Source: WHUA01 sp963711215 (lineage in GTDB: Bacteria; Pseudomonadota; Alphaproteobacteria; UBA8366). Taken from it: 64,000 nt of DNA. The stretch spans positions 62,001-126,000 of the forward strand of contig CAVQDH010000011.1 in NCBI GenBank assembly GCA_963711215.1. The letters are read 5' to 3'. Shown here piece by piece: positions 32,433 through 41,709 of this stretch. The notes beneath the pieces are model-generated. The model searched no databases. It saw only the letters and a program-made list of their open reading frames with translations, and was not told the DNA's origin. How positions within the stretch are numbered: position 1 is the first letter of the stretch; the number at the start of each line of letters is the position of its first letter. Position numbers and translations under genes: made by a program.

Positions 32433-35120
32433 ATGACGGCTGTCCTCGATCGCTCCGGCCGGGCCTGCGGCACGATGTACGAAGCCGTGCGCCATTGGGC
32501 CGAACGGACCCCGGACGCGCCGGCGCTGCTGTTCGGCGACGGGCGGGCGGCGGTGAGCTATTCCGCCCTTCTACAATCCATCGATGCGATCGGTGCGCAG
32601 CTTCGCGGGCGCGGCATCGGGGGGACGGATCGCGTCGCCCTGCTCCATCCCGGCGGCACGGCGATGGCGGTCGCGGTCACGGGTCTCATGAGCCACGCGA
32701 CGGCCGCGCCGCTCAATCCCCGCTACACGGTCGGCGAGTTCGCGGTCTACCTGCGGGACCTGCGCGTCAAGGCGCTGGCAATCGCGGACGGCATGGACTC
32801 GCCCGCCCGGCTCGCGGCCGGGCGGCTGGGCCTGCCGGTGATCGAGATCGCAGCCGATGGCAAACGCTCCGACGCGATGATCACGCTGCGGGGGACGCCG
32901 GTGCGCAGCGCCGCCGAGGCCGGGCCCGCGCGGCCGGAGGATATAGCCCTGCTGCTGACCACCTCGGGCACGACGTCGCACAGCAAGATCGTGCCGATCC
33001 GCCACGCCCAGCTTCAGGCGCGCTGCCGCAACGCCGCCGGCCGGCTGGCGCTGCGGCCGTCGGATCGCTGCCTCAACCTCATGCCGCTCTACCATAGCCA
33101 CGGCCTGAACAGCGGCCTCGGCGTCTCGCTGGTCGCCGGCGCCAGCGTCCTGCCGATGCTGCAGTTCGACGTGGAAGGCTTCTTCCGCCTGCTCGAGACG
33201 CTGGCGCCGAGCTGGTTCACCGCCGTCTTCACCTTCCATCACCAGATCCACGCGCATGCGGCGTCCCATGCGGCGGCGATCGCCCGGTCGCGCCTGCGCT
33301 TCATCCACACCAGCTCCGGCCGCCTGGATCCCGGCATCGCGGCTGAGCTGGAAGACACGTTCGGCGTTCCCTTGCTCGGCACCTATGCCTCGACGGAGAC
33401 CGGCGTCATCACCGGCGATTCCCACCCGCCGGCGCCGCGCAAGCGCGAGAGCGTGGGCACGCCCGCCGGCGCCGAGGTCGCGATCCTCGATCCGGAGGGC
33501 CGGCCGCTGCCCGCCGGCCGGCGCGGCGAGGTCTGCCTGCGCGGGGCGAATGTCTTCGACGGCTACGAGGGCGACAGCGAAACGGCGCCTTTCACCGCGG
33601 ACGGCTGGTACCGCACCGGCGACGAAGGGATGTTCGACGCGGACGGCTTTCTCTTCCTGACGGGCCGGGTAAAGGAGACCATCAACCGCGGCGGCGAGAA
33701 GATCAGCCCGTCCGAGGTCGACGAAGCCTTGCTGCGTCATCCCGATGTCGCGGCGGCCACGGCCTTCGCCATCCCCCACCCCACCCTCGGCGAGGACGTC
33801 GCCGCCGCCGTCGTGCTGAAGGCGGTCGCGTCGGCGGAAGAGAAGGTGGGCGAGAAGGCGCTGATCGAATTCGCGCGGCAAAGCCTCACCGCCTTCAAGG
33901 TGCCGCGCCGCATCCTCCTGGTCGGCGACATCCCGAAGGGCCCGACCGGCAAGGTCCAGCGCCACGCGCTCGCCGCGGCCTTCGGTCTCGACAAGGGCGC
34001 GGCGAACGCTTCCGCGGCGGCGGATGCCGATGACCGCGATGCCACGCCGCTGGAGCGGCAACTGCAGGAGCTGTGGGCGAAGACGCTGGGGCTGCCGCGG
34101 GTCGGGCTGCACGAAGACTTCTTCCTCCTGGGCGGCGATTCCCTGCAGGCGATCGAGCTGTTCCTGCAGATCGAGGAGACGCTCGGGCGTCGGCTGCCGC
34201 GCTCGGCGCTGCTCGAGGCGAGCACCGTTTCGGAGATGGCCAAGCGCATCGCCGCATCGACGCCGAGCCCCTGCCTCGTGCCCGTTCAGCCTTTGGGCGA
34301 CGGGCCGGTCTTCTTCTGCGTCCATGACATTAATGGCCAGGTGCTGAACTTCCGCGCCCTGGCCCGGCATCTCGGGCCGGACCAGCCCTTCTACGGCATC
34401 CAGTCGGTCGGGCTCGACGGCGCGGAAACGCCGCTCGCGCGGATCGAGGACATGGCAGCGCGCTATATCGCGGAGATGCGCATGGTCCAGCCCGCGGGGC
34501 CCTACCATCTCGGCGGCTATTCCATGGGTGGGCTGATCGCCTACGAGATGGCGCAGCAGCTCCGTGCGGCCGGCGAGACCGTGGGCCTGCTCGCCCTGCT
34601 CGATACCTATCAGTATCACGGGCGCCACCGTCTCGGGCATCTGCCGGTCTGGATCGAGCCGGAAAAGGACGCGCTTTCCGGTGCGACGCCGGCCGCCGCC
34701 GCACAACGTCTGGCGCTGCGCAGCCGCTTCCTGGCGCTGCATGCGCGCACCGCCCTCTGGCGCGGCCTGTTCGGCGCGGTCTGGCGGTTTTGCGAGATTT
34801 CCGGCCTGGCGATGCCGAAGCCGCTGCAGCGGCCGGTCGCCGCGAACCTTCTTGCGGTCCGGTCCTACCGCATGAGGCCTTACGACGGCGTCGCGGTGCT
34901 GTTCGCGGCGTCGCGCTATACCTGGGACCGCAAGGATTGGGACGCGGGCTGGCGCGCGCTGATCCGGGGCGGCCTGGAGATTGAGCCGGTCCCCGGCCTG
35001 CATCACGAGATCCTGGAGGAGCCCAACGTCGGCGTTCTGGCGCGCCAGCTGAGCGGCTACCTTCGCGAAGAACGGGACCGGCAAGCGGGCGGAGCCATCA
35101 CGACGGCTGCGGCCGACTAA
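32433..35120 (+). CDS. A-T-TE tridomain synthetase 1 (adenylation, carrier, thioesterase)
   Basis: The 895-residue protein has three domains. Residues 1-515 are an acyl-activating adenylation domain: TTSGTTSHSKIVP near 175, YASTETG near 316, GWYRTGDEG near 391, GRVKETINRGGEKISP near 410 and PKGPTGKVQR near 501. It looks closest to acyl-CoA synthetases of the Pcs60 type. A carrier domain follows with FFLLGGDSLQ and the phosphopantetheine Ser570. An alpha/beta-hydrolase thioesterase comes last, with GYSMGG (Ser697), Asp724 and HH at 857-858. There is no condensation domain. Such enzymes load one acid and release it by hydrolysis, dimerisation or transfer. It stands in tandem with a paralogue; the product is unknown. 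Confidence 0.88.
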   Translation: MTAVLDRSGRACGTMYEAVRHWAERTPDAPALLFGDGRAAVSYSALLQSIDAIGAQLRGRGIGGTDRVALLHPGGTAMAVAVTGLMSHATAAPLNPRYTVGEFAVYLRDLRVKALAIADGMDSPARLAAGRLGLPVIEIAADGKRSDAMITLRGTPVRSAAEAGPARPEDIALLLTTSGTTSHSKIVPIRHAQLQARCRNAAGRLALRPSDRCLNLMPLYHSHGLNSGLGVSLVAGASVLPMLQFDVEGFFRLLETLAPSWFTAVFTFHHQIHAHAASHAAAIARSRLRFIHTSSGRLDPGIAAELEDTFGVPLLGTYASTETGVITGDSHPPAPRKRESVGTPAGAEVAILDPEGRPLPAGRRGEVCLRGANVFDGYEGDSETAPFTADGWYRTGDEGMFDADGFLFLTGRVKETINRGGEKISPSEVDEALLRHPDVAAATAFAIPHPTLGEDVAAAVVLKAVASAEEKVGEKALIEFARQSLTAFKVPRRILLVGDIPKGPTGKVQRHALAAAFGLDKGAANASAAADADDRDATPLERQLQELWAKTLGLPRVGLHEDFFLLGGDSLQAIELFLQIEETLGRRLPRSALLEASTVSEMAKRIAASTPSPCLVPVQPLGDGPVFFCVHDINGQVLNFRALARHLGPDQPFYGIQSVGLDGAETPLARIEDMAARYIAEMRMVQPAGPYHLGGYSMGGLIAYEMAQQLRAAGETVGLLALLDTYQYHGRHRLGHLPVWIEPEKDALSGATPAAAAQRLALRSRFLALHARTALWRGLFGAVWRFCEISGLAMPKPLQRPVAANLLAVRSYRMRPYDGVAVLFAASRYTWDRKDWDAGWRALIRGGLEIEPVPGLHHEILEEPNVGVLARQLSGYLREERDRQAGGAITTAAAD

Positions 35121-35172
35121 GACCGCGCGCCTTCGCGCATTCGGCGGAAAGCCCGCCGCGGTCTCGGGATTG

Positions 35173-35201
35173 GGGTACCCCTTTCGGGGCCATGGCCATT
35201 C
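35173..35201 (+). promoter_or_regulatory. Conserved upstream element of A-T-TE gene 2
   Basis: GGGTACCCCTTTCGGGGCCA then TGGCCA repeats, with few changes, the element before gene 1 (32366). Both stand 67 bases before an ATG. In this copy the ATG at 35240 opens a 28-codon frame rather than the synthetase itself. Confidence 0.55.
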
Positions 35202-35239
35202 GAAGCGCAGCGGGATCAGAATGTTGCCGGGTGGGAAAC

Positions 35240-35326
35240 ATGGCATTCATCCTCGACCAGTGCGGGCCCTCGTCCGGCCAAGCGGCGTCCCGGCTCTGCC
35301 TGCCGGGCCGCAAGGCGTTGGCATGA
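35240..35326 (+). CDS. 28-codon leader frame overlapping the second synthetase start
   Basis: The frame from the ATG at 35240 encodes MAFILDQCGPSSGQAASRLC and eight more residues, and its TGA overlaps the synthetase ATG as ATGA. Its start matches the start of synthetase 1 (MTAVLDRSG against MAFILDQCG), and the bases before both ATGs correspond. So either it is the old N-terminus of synthetase 2 cut off by an indel, or a leader peptide that couples translation. A sequencing error is possible. Confidence 0.4.
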   Translation: MAFILDQCGPSSGQAASRLCLPGRKALA

Positions 35327-37983
35327 CCGAAAATCCCGACATCCGCGCCGTCACGGCGAGCGCGCCGGCGACCTACTACGACGTGATCCGCTACTGGGCT
35401 TCGCGGACACCCGACGCGCCGGCTGTCTTGGCCGAGGACGGCGGCGCGCTGAGCTACCGCGCCCTGCTGTCCACGATCGACGGGATCGGCGCGGCGCTCA
35501 ACGCGTGCGGCTTCGGCCGCGGCGACCGGATCGCCATCGTGCATCCCGGCGGCGCGGACCTCACCGCGGCGCTCCTCGGCATCTGGAGCCATGCGACCGT
35601 GGTGCCGCTGAGCCCGCAGCTCCGCCTGGGCGAGCTGGCGGTCTACCTGCGCGACCTGCGCGTCGACGCGGTCGTCCTTCCGGCCGCCATGGACTCGCCG
35701 GCGCGTGCCGCCGCGGCGCGGCTTGGCCTGCCGGTGCTCGATCTGGCCGGCGCGTCGACAGAGGCAGGCGGCCTCCGGCTGGCGGGTCCCCGAACCGTGC
35801 GCGGCATGACGCCGGGACGGGCCGGGGGCGACGACATCGCGCTCGTGCTCATGACCTCGGGCACGACGTCCGAGAGCAAGATCGTCCCGGTCCCGCAATC
35901 CCTGATGGTCGCGCGGTCGGAGGACGGCGCGCGCATGCTGGGGCTCACCGCATCGGACCGCGGCGCCAGCATGATGCAGCAGCACCATTGGGGCGGCATC
36001 GGGGCGAACATCTATACGCTCTACGCTGGCGCCAGCGTCGCGCATTTCCCGGGCCAGGACCTGCGCCACATCTTCCGCTGCCTGGAGACGCTGGCGCCGA
36101 CGTATATCTCCGGCCCCTACACGGTCTTTCACGCCATGCTGGCCCAGCAGGACAGGCTGGGCGACGCCATCCGCGCGATCCGGCCGCGGCTGCGCATGCT
36201 CCGCACCGGCGCGGGGCATCTCGACGCGCATGTCGGCGCGCGGCTCGAGGCGCTGTTCGGCGTTCCCATGATCCAGGCCTACGGCTCGTCGGAGACCGCA
36301 TTCATGGCCTGCGACCCCTTCCCGCCCAAGCCGCGAAAGCCCGGCAGCGTCGGGCTGCTCGGCAGCAGCCGGCTCGCGATCGTCGACGAGCACGGCAAGC
36401 CCCTCCCGCCCGGGATTCCGGGCGAAGTCCTTGTCAGCGGTCCCAAGGTCTTTGCCGGATACGAGAACAACCCGGCGGCCAACGCCGCGGCCTTCGTCGA
36501 CGGCTGGTTCCGCGTCGGCGATATCGGCTATTTCGACGCGGACGGCTATCTGTTCCTCACCGGCCGCACCAAGGAGGTCATCAATCGCGGCGGCCAGAAG
36601 ATCATGCCGGGCGAGATCGACACGGCGATGCTGGAGCACCCGGCCGTCGCCGCCGCCGTCACCTTTCCCGTGCCGCATCCGACGCTGGGCGACGACGTGG
36701 CCGCCGCCGTGGTGCTGAAGCCCGACGCGGCGCTCGACGGCGGCGCCCTCGCCGATTTCCTGCGCGCCCGGCTGGGCGAGGCGAAAATCCCGCGCCAGAT
36801 CCTCTTTGTCGACGCGATCCCGAAGGGCAACACCGGCAAGATCCAGCGCTACAAGCTCGCCGCGGCGTTCGGCCTCGACGGCGCCGCGCCGGCCGCGCGT
36901 GGCACCGACCGGCCGGCAACGCCCATGGAGCGGACGCTCGGGCGGATCTGGGCCGACACGCTCCGGCTTCCCGACGTGCCGCCGCACGAGAACTTCTTCG
37001 CGCTCGGCGGCGACTCGCTGCAGGCGGTCGAGCTGTTCCTGCGCATCGAGGAAGAGCTCGGCCGGCGGCTGCCGCGCTCGGTGCTGTTCGAGGCGAACAC
37101 CGTTGCCGAGATGGCGAAACGGATCGAGTCGTCGGCGCCGGCCGGCTGCCTCGTGCCGATCGAGCCGGCCGGCGGCGGGCCGATTTTCTTCTGCGTGCAT
37201 GACGTCAACGGACAGGTGCTGAACTTCCGCGCCCTGGCGCGCCATCTCGGTCCCGGACAGCCCTTCTACGGCATCCAGTCGGTCGGGCTCGACGGCGCGG
37301 AGACGCCGCTCGCGCGGATCGCGGACATGGCAACGCGCTACGTATCCGAGATCCGCCGGCTGCAGCCGGCCGGGCCCTATCATCTCGGCGGCTATTCCAT
37401 GGGCGGCCTGATCGCCTACGAGATGGCGCGGCAGCTGCGCGTGTCCGGCGAGGCGGTGGATCTCGTCGCCCTGTTCGACAGCGATCCGCATTGCGGGCGG
37501 CCGCGTGTCGGCTTCCTCGGGCAGTTCGAGCATGGCGGCAACCGCCTGTCCGACCGGAAGCCGTCGTCGATCGCGCGCTACCTGGCGCGCGGCCTCCGCA
37601 ACCTGGCGCAGATCGGGCGCGCGGCCTTGTGGCGCCGTGTGTTCGGCGCCGCCTGGCGGCTGTGCGAGGCCTGCGCCCTGCCAATTCCACGCCGGATGCA
37701 CCGGCCGGTCGCGGCGAATTTTCTCGCCATCCGCGCCTACCGGCCGCTCCCCTATGCCGGCGACGTGGTGCTGTTCCGGGCGCGGCCCTATGCCTGGGAC
37801 CGTCCCGACGCGCACGAAGGCTGGCGCACGCTGGTCGGCGGCAGGCTGAACATCCGCCCGACCAGCGGCCTGCATCACGAGATGCTGGACGAGCCGCATG
37901 TCGCGGACCTCGCCCGGCAGCTCGGCGATTGTCTCCGCGAAATCCGCGGGCGACAGACGGGCGCGCCCGCCGCGGCCGAGTAG
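35323..37983 (+). CDS. A-T-TE tridomain synthetase 2 (adenylation, carrier, thioesterase)
   Basis: The 886-residue protein has the same order as its neighbour: adenylation (MTSGTTSESKIVPV, YGSSETAFM, GWFRVGDIG, GRTKEVINRGGQKIMPGEID, PKGNTGKIQR), carrier (FFALGGDSLQ, Ser565) and thioesterase (GYSMGG, Ser692, with LFDSDPH and GLHHEML supplying Asp and His). The adenylation domains of the two proteins differ widely in the middle (MMQQHHWGGIGANIYTLYAG against LMPLYHSHGLNSGLGVSLVA), so they probably select different acids. The start of the thioesterase is nearly identical at DNA level. The two may act together on one product. Confidence 0.88.
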   Translation: MTENPDIRAVTASAPATYYDVIRYWASRTPDAPAVLAEDGGALSYRALLSTIDGIGAALNACGFGRGDRIAIVHPGGADLTAALLGIWSHATVVPLSPQLRLGELAVYLRDLRVDAVVLPAAMDSPARAAAARLGLPVLDLAGASTEAGGLRLAGPRTVRGMTPGRAGGDDIALVLMTSGTTSESKIVPVPQSLMVARSEDGARMLGLTASDRGASMMQQHHWGGIGANIYTLYAGASVAHFPGQDLRHIFRCLETLAPTYISGPYTVFHAMLAQQDRLGDAIRAIRPRLRMLRTGAGHLDAHVGARLEALFGVPMIQAYGSSETAFMACDPFPPKPRKPGSVGLLGSSRLAIVDEHGKPLPPGIPGEVLVSGPKVFAGYENNPAANAAAFVDGWFRVGDIGYFDADGYLFLTGRTKEVINRGGQKIMPGEIDTAMLEHPAVAAAVTFPVPHPTLGDDVAAAVVLKPDAALDGGALADFLRARLGEAKIPRQILFVDAIPKGNTGKIQRYKLAAAFGLDGAAPAARGTDRPATPMERTLGRIWADTLRLPDVPPHENFFALGGDSLQAVELFLRIEEELGRRLPRSVLFEANTVAEMAKRIESSAPAGCLVPIEPAGGGPIFFCVHDVNGQVLNFRALARHLGPGQPFYGIQSVGLDGAETPLARIADMATRYVSEIRRLQPAGPYHLGGYSMGGLIAYEMARQLRVSGEAVDLVALFDSDPHCGRPRVGFLGQFEHGGNRLSDRKPSSIARYLARGLRNLAQIGRAALWRRVFGAAWRLCEACALPIPRRMHRPVAANFLAIRAYRPLPYAGDVVLFRARPYAWDRPDAHEGWRTLVGGRLNIRPTSGLHHEMLDEPHVADLARQLGDCLREIRGRQTGAPAAAE

Positions 37984-38023
37984 CGCCCGCCTTCCCGCCT
38001 TCCCGCCTCACGCCTTGCCCGCT

Positions 38024-39115
38024 CTAGGCTTTGAACGCGGCGATCGCCTTTTCGCTGAATTTCAGGCCGAGGCCGGGCTTGTTCGGCAGCACGAGCATGC
38101 CGTTCTCGATCGCCGGCGTTTCCTCGTACAGCTCCAGCATCCAGGGCATGTACTCCACCGTCAGCCCGTTCGGGCAGGCGGCGACGACATGCACCAGGAT
38201 CTCCGGCATCACGTGGCTGACGATCGGCAGGTTGAACGCTTCCGCCATGCCGGCGACCTTCATCCACTGGCTGACGCCGCCGACCCGCGCGATGTCCACC
38301 ATGACGATGTCGACCGAATGCGCCAGGATCATGTGCCGGAACGGCACGATGCCCCAAAGATACTCGCCGCCGGCGATCGGCGTCTTGAGCGCGGCGGTGA
38401 CCCGCGCCAGGCCCTGGAAATCGTCCGCGGTGGTCACGTCCTCGAGCCAGAACAGGCCGACATCCTCGACCCGGCTGCCGATGTCGATCGCCTGCTCCGG
38501 CCGCCAGCGCTGGTTGATGTCGCACATCAGCTTGATGTCCGGGCCGATCGCCTCGCGCACGAGCTGCACCCGGCGGACTTCCTCGCGCGGCGGCTGGTTG
38601 CCCGGCAGCGCCATCTGGGTCTTCATCTCCTTGAAGCCCTTCTTGACCAGCGTGTGCGCGGCTTCCTGCGCCTGGTCATGGGTCAGCCCGCGGCGCAGCG
38701 AGCCGGACGCATAGGTCGGCACCCGGTCGCGGTGGCCGCCCAGCAGCTTCCACACGGGCTGCTCCAGCGCCTTGCCCTTGATGTCCCAGAGCGCGATGTC
38801 GATCGCCGAGAGCGCCAGCGTGAAGATGCCGCCGGGCCCGCTGGAATCGGCGGCGGCGCGCAGCTTGGCGACGATATGCTCGATGCGGAGCGGGTCCTCG
38901 CCGACCGTCAGCGCGGCCAGCTCCTCGACCGCGACGCGCAGGCTGCCGGTCATCTTGCCGCCGTAGAAGGTCACGCCGATGCCTTCGAGGCCGTTGTCGG
39001 TGCGCAGGCGCAGCGCGACGACGGGGCGCGTGCGGCCCTTCTCCTCCTCCATGTTCGCCAGCGGGTCGGTTTCCGGGACCTTCAGCGTGGTCGCTTCGTA
39101 GCTCGTGATCTTCAT
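38024..39115 (-). CDS. Mandelate racemase/muconate lactonizing enzyme-type (enolase superfamily)
   Basis: The 363-residue protein shows the enolase-superfamily layout: a capping domain (YEATTLKVPETDPL) and a barrel with the K-x-K type base in GFKEMKTQMALPG, metal ligands in MCDINQRW (Asp), FWLEDVTTADD (Glu) and IAGGEYLWG (Glu), and the His of PIVSHVMPEILVH. It would abstract a proton next to a carboxylate and catalyse dehydration or racemisation of an acid sugar or similar substrate. It is followed on the same strand by two dehydrogenases, suggesting an acid-sugar or hydroxyacid pathway. Confidence 0.88.
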   Translation of the reverse strand: MKITSYEATTLKVPETDPLANMEEEKGRTRPVVALRLRTDNGLEGIGVTFYGGKMTGSLRVAVEELAALTVGEDPLRIEHIVAKLRAAADSSGPGGIFTLALSAIDIALWDIKGKALEQPVWKLLGGHRDRVPTYASGSLRRGLTHDQAQEAAHTLVKKGFKEMKTQMALPGNQPPREEVRRVQLVREAIGPDIKLMCDINQRWRPEQAIDIGSRVEDVGLFWLEDVTTADDFQGLARVTAALKTPIAGGEYLWGIVPFRHMILAHSVDIVMVDIARVGGVSQWMKVAGMAEAFNLPIVSHVMPEILVHVVAACPNGLTVEYMPWMLELYEETPAIENGMLVLPNKPGLGLKFSEKAIAAFKA

Positions 39116-39218
39116 GGCGTTTCCAATCGATGGTTCGGGGCGGCGTTCCCGCCGATGCCGTGGGGTTGCGAAAAGACTAGCACAAGGTGCCCGCGGCCCC
39201 CCAAACCGGCGCGGTTCT

Positions 39219-40139
39219 TTACCGCCCCGGTTTCACCACGTCGTCGGCGAGGATGCGCAGCGCTTCGGCCAGCGGCGGCACGACGCCCGCGCCCGCCACG
39301 TTCGCGTCGTAGGTGCGACGGTGGTTAGCGAGCGTGGCGCGCGACATCAGGGGCTCGATGCCGGTCTCGACCAGGTTCTGGTTGACCTTCTCCACCTCTT
39401 CCATGCGGCGCTTGCAATGGGGGATGTGGGTCGTGATGAGAATGTCGAGCATGCCGCGGAAAGTCGCCGCGTCGACGTCGCCGAAGCAGTCGAGCACCTC
39501 TTCCAGCAGTCCCTGCTCGCGCGCGGCGACGAGGCATTCGACGGCGAGCGCCTCGATACCCTTCATCATGATGCTGCGGAGCATCTTGACCGCGGACGCG
39601 TCGCCCGCCTGGTCGTTCAGCAGCTTCACCTTGAAGCCGAGCCCTTCCATCCAGGGCACGACCCGCTCCGTATCCCGCCCGGCGATCAGCAGCGGCGTCC
39701 GGTAGCCGACGGCGTGGAAGCTGCCGAACACGGCGACGTCGATGTACTGCACGCCCTTGGCGTCCATCAGGGCCGCGATCTCCCGCGCCGTCTTGCGGGT
39801 GATCGTGTTGAAGTCGAGGAAGACCGTGCCGGGCTTGAGGAACGCGAGCGCGGAGCGGGCCGCGTCGAGCGCGTCGTCGCCGGTCACCGTCGAGGTGACG
39901 AACTCGGCCTCGGCCAGCGCCTTGCCATAGTCGCGCGACAGCGTCACGCCCATCGCGGCGGCGCGTTCGGCCATCGCCTGGCCCCGCGCGCCGATGCCGG
40001 CGGCGATGTCGATGGCGATCTGCGTCCGGTTGCTGCCGGGCTTGCGCCAGCCGGACTGCTCGGCGAAGCCGCGGGCGAGCGCGGTGCCGCCTTCCCCCAG
40101 CCCGAGATGCGCGACGGTCGTCGGGTCGAACGCGCTCAT
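39219..40139 (-). CDS. 3-hydroxyisobutyrate-dehydrogenase-like NAD(P) oxidoreductase (DUF1932)
   Basis: The 306-residue protein starts with an NAD(P) fold (VAHLGLGEGGTALARGFAEQ, GxGxxG-like) and contains TVFLDFNTITRKTAREIAAL and YIDVAVFGSFHAVGYRTPLL, then the catalytic-Lys-type helix DASAVKMLRSIMMKGIEAL. A DUF1932 C-terminal domain follows. The ATG at 40139 has GGAG upstream; a TTG at 40145 is possible. It lies between the enolase-superfamily enzyme and a D-2-hydroxyacid dehydrogenase on the same strand. Confidence 0.88.
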   Translation of the reverse strand: MSAFDPTTVAHLGLGEGGTALARGFAEQSGWRKPGSNRTQIAIDIAAGIGARGQAMAERAAAMGVTLSRDYGKALAEAEFVTSTVTGDDALDAARSALAFLKPGTVFLDFNTITRKTAREIAALMDAKGVQYIDVAVFGSFHAVGYRTPLLIAGRDTERVVPWMEGLGFKVKLLNDQAGDASAVKMLRSIMMKGIEALAVECLVAAREQGLLEEVLDCFGDVDAATFRGMLDILITTHIPHCKRRMEEVEKVNQNLVETGIEPLMSRATLANHRRTYDANVAGAGVVPPLAEALRILADDVVKPGR

Positions 40140-40225
40140 CGGCAAGGATCTCCTGTCGCCGTCGCCGATTCGGTCGCACTTTCCTGGTCGTCATGGCGTT
40201 TCCCATCGGTTTTCCGGCCGCCCGC

Positions 40226-41162
40226 TCAATACCGCAGCGTGGAATCGATCGGCTGCAGCAGCCCCTCGCCCGCTTCGAGGCGGCGGATGTTGGCGGCGAT
40301 CTCGGTCACGAGCTGGCTGACGGTCGGCCGGCGCGCCACATGCGGCAGGATCGTGACGCGCGGGATGGTCCCATAGCGGGTTGTCCGGCGGCAGCGGCTC
40401 GGGGTGGAGCGCGTCGAGCGCGGCGTAGGAGAGCTGACCGGAATCGAGCGCCTCGATCAGGTCCTTCTCCACGACATGCTTGCCGCGGCCCACGTTGATG
40501 ACCATCGATCCCTTCGGCATCATCGCGAAGGTCTTGGCGCCGAGGATGCCCTCCGTCTCCCTGGTCAGCGGCAGCAGGCAGACGGCGATGTCGGTCTGGG
40601 CGAGGAATTTCCGGAACTGGTCGTCCCCGTGGAAAACCGGGATCTCGGCGTCCGGCTTCGGCGTCCGCGTCCAGGCGGTGACGGGAAAGCCGAGCTGCTT
40701 CAGGATCAGCGCCGGCGCCTTCGCCATCATGCCGTAGCCGAGGAAGCCGATGCGCCGCTCCTCCGGCCGGACGATCGGCACGCGCACCCATTCGTGGCGT
40801 TTCTGGCGCTCCTCGTAGAGCGGCATCTCGCGGTGGAAGCGCAGCACATGCATGACGACGTATTCGGTCATCATCGGGTCGCCGCCGGACGGCTCGACCT
40901 TGCCGAGCGGCACCTTCGGCAGCCGCGGATGATCGATGAAGCCATCCACGCCGGCGGAGCGGCTGAACATCGCCTTCAGGTTCGGCAGGTCCGGCAGGAT
41001 GCCGAAGTCCGGGCGCATGAAGGCGAGATACTCGATATCCGCCGTATCGTTGGCTTCCGGCCAGATGCGCACCTCCAGATCGGGGAGATGCTGCTTGAAC
41101 GTTTCGCGCCAGAGCGCCGCGTTGCCGATAGCCTTATCCAGATTGACGATGAGCAGCGCCAT
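40226..41162 (-). pseudogene. D-2-hydroxyacid dehydrogenase (GhrA-like), frameshifted near the end
   Basis: The protein has IGFLGYGMMAKAPALILKQL (NAD binding), AVCLLPLTRETEGILGAKTF and MVINVGRGKHVVEKDLIEAL with the catalytic Arg. After LHPEPLPPDNPLWDHP the frame slips by one base at 40362-40364. The correct register reads RVTILPHVARRPTVSQLVTE and ends GLLQPIDSTLRY at 40226. Repaired length is 311 residues, normal for glyoxylate/hydroxypyruvate reductase A-type enzymes that reduce 2-oxo acids. One extra base explains it. Confidence 0.85.
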
Positions 41163-41709
41163 GACTTCTCCCCTTTGCCTCCACCCTACGCGATGCCGTA
41201 GCGGACCATCTTAGGCTGAAGCTCGTGGGAGTCACCACTCGGGGAAAGCGGCAAGGCCGCGAGGCAAACCCTCTTAAGAGTACTCGGATCAAGGACTGGC
41301 TACGGCGCCATGCCCCAATCCCAAAGTATTCGCCGCCGCGGATTTCTGCGGGGCTTTACCATGATTTTGACATTAATCGTTTTATTTCAATATATTGATA
41401 AAATAAACGAATTATCCCGGACATGCCTTGGAGTTGCCTTATTCTCGCCCAGAAGTATTGAGACGATTGCTTCATGACGAATTCAAATAAAATGCTACGT
41501 CATGTTCTTTAAATACTTGTTTTATATCGCTCCCCGTGGAAAGTCGACGCTGTCGTTAACCAGTAATTAGGACTGATTAACGAAATATTATTAAATTCGG
41601 CAAAATTCTAAGTCGAGAGAACTCTGGAGGCGGATCGGATAACCCGGCGTCCGGAGGCGGCACCCGCCGCCCCCGGCGCCTCTAGGGCCGGTCCAGGAGG
41701 GGGATTGAA
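41163..41709. other. Long AT-rich intergenic region
   Basis: About 280 bases (41340-41620) are unusually AT-rich. They include an imperfect dyad, TTTTATTTCAAT then ATATTGATAAAA, near 41382-41405. No coding frame is supported. It is the promoter side of the membrane-protein/VWA pair, and its base composition suggests a regulated or transferred unit. Confidence 0.45.

Noticed and set aside
32571..35246. Minus-strand open frame of about 890 codons opposite synthetase 1, and a similar one opposite synthetase 2
   Set aside because: Antisense shadows of clear multidomain proteins, with low-complexity Arg/Ala/Gly content and no recognisable motif.
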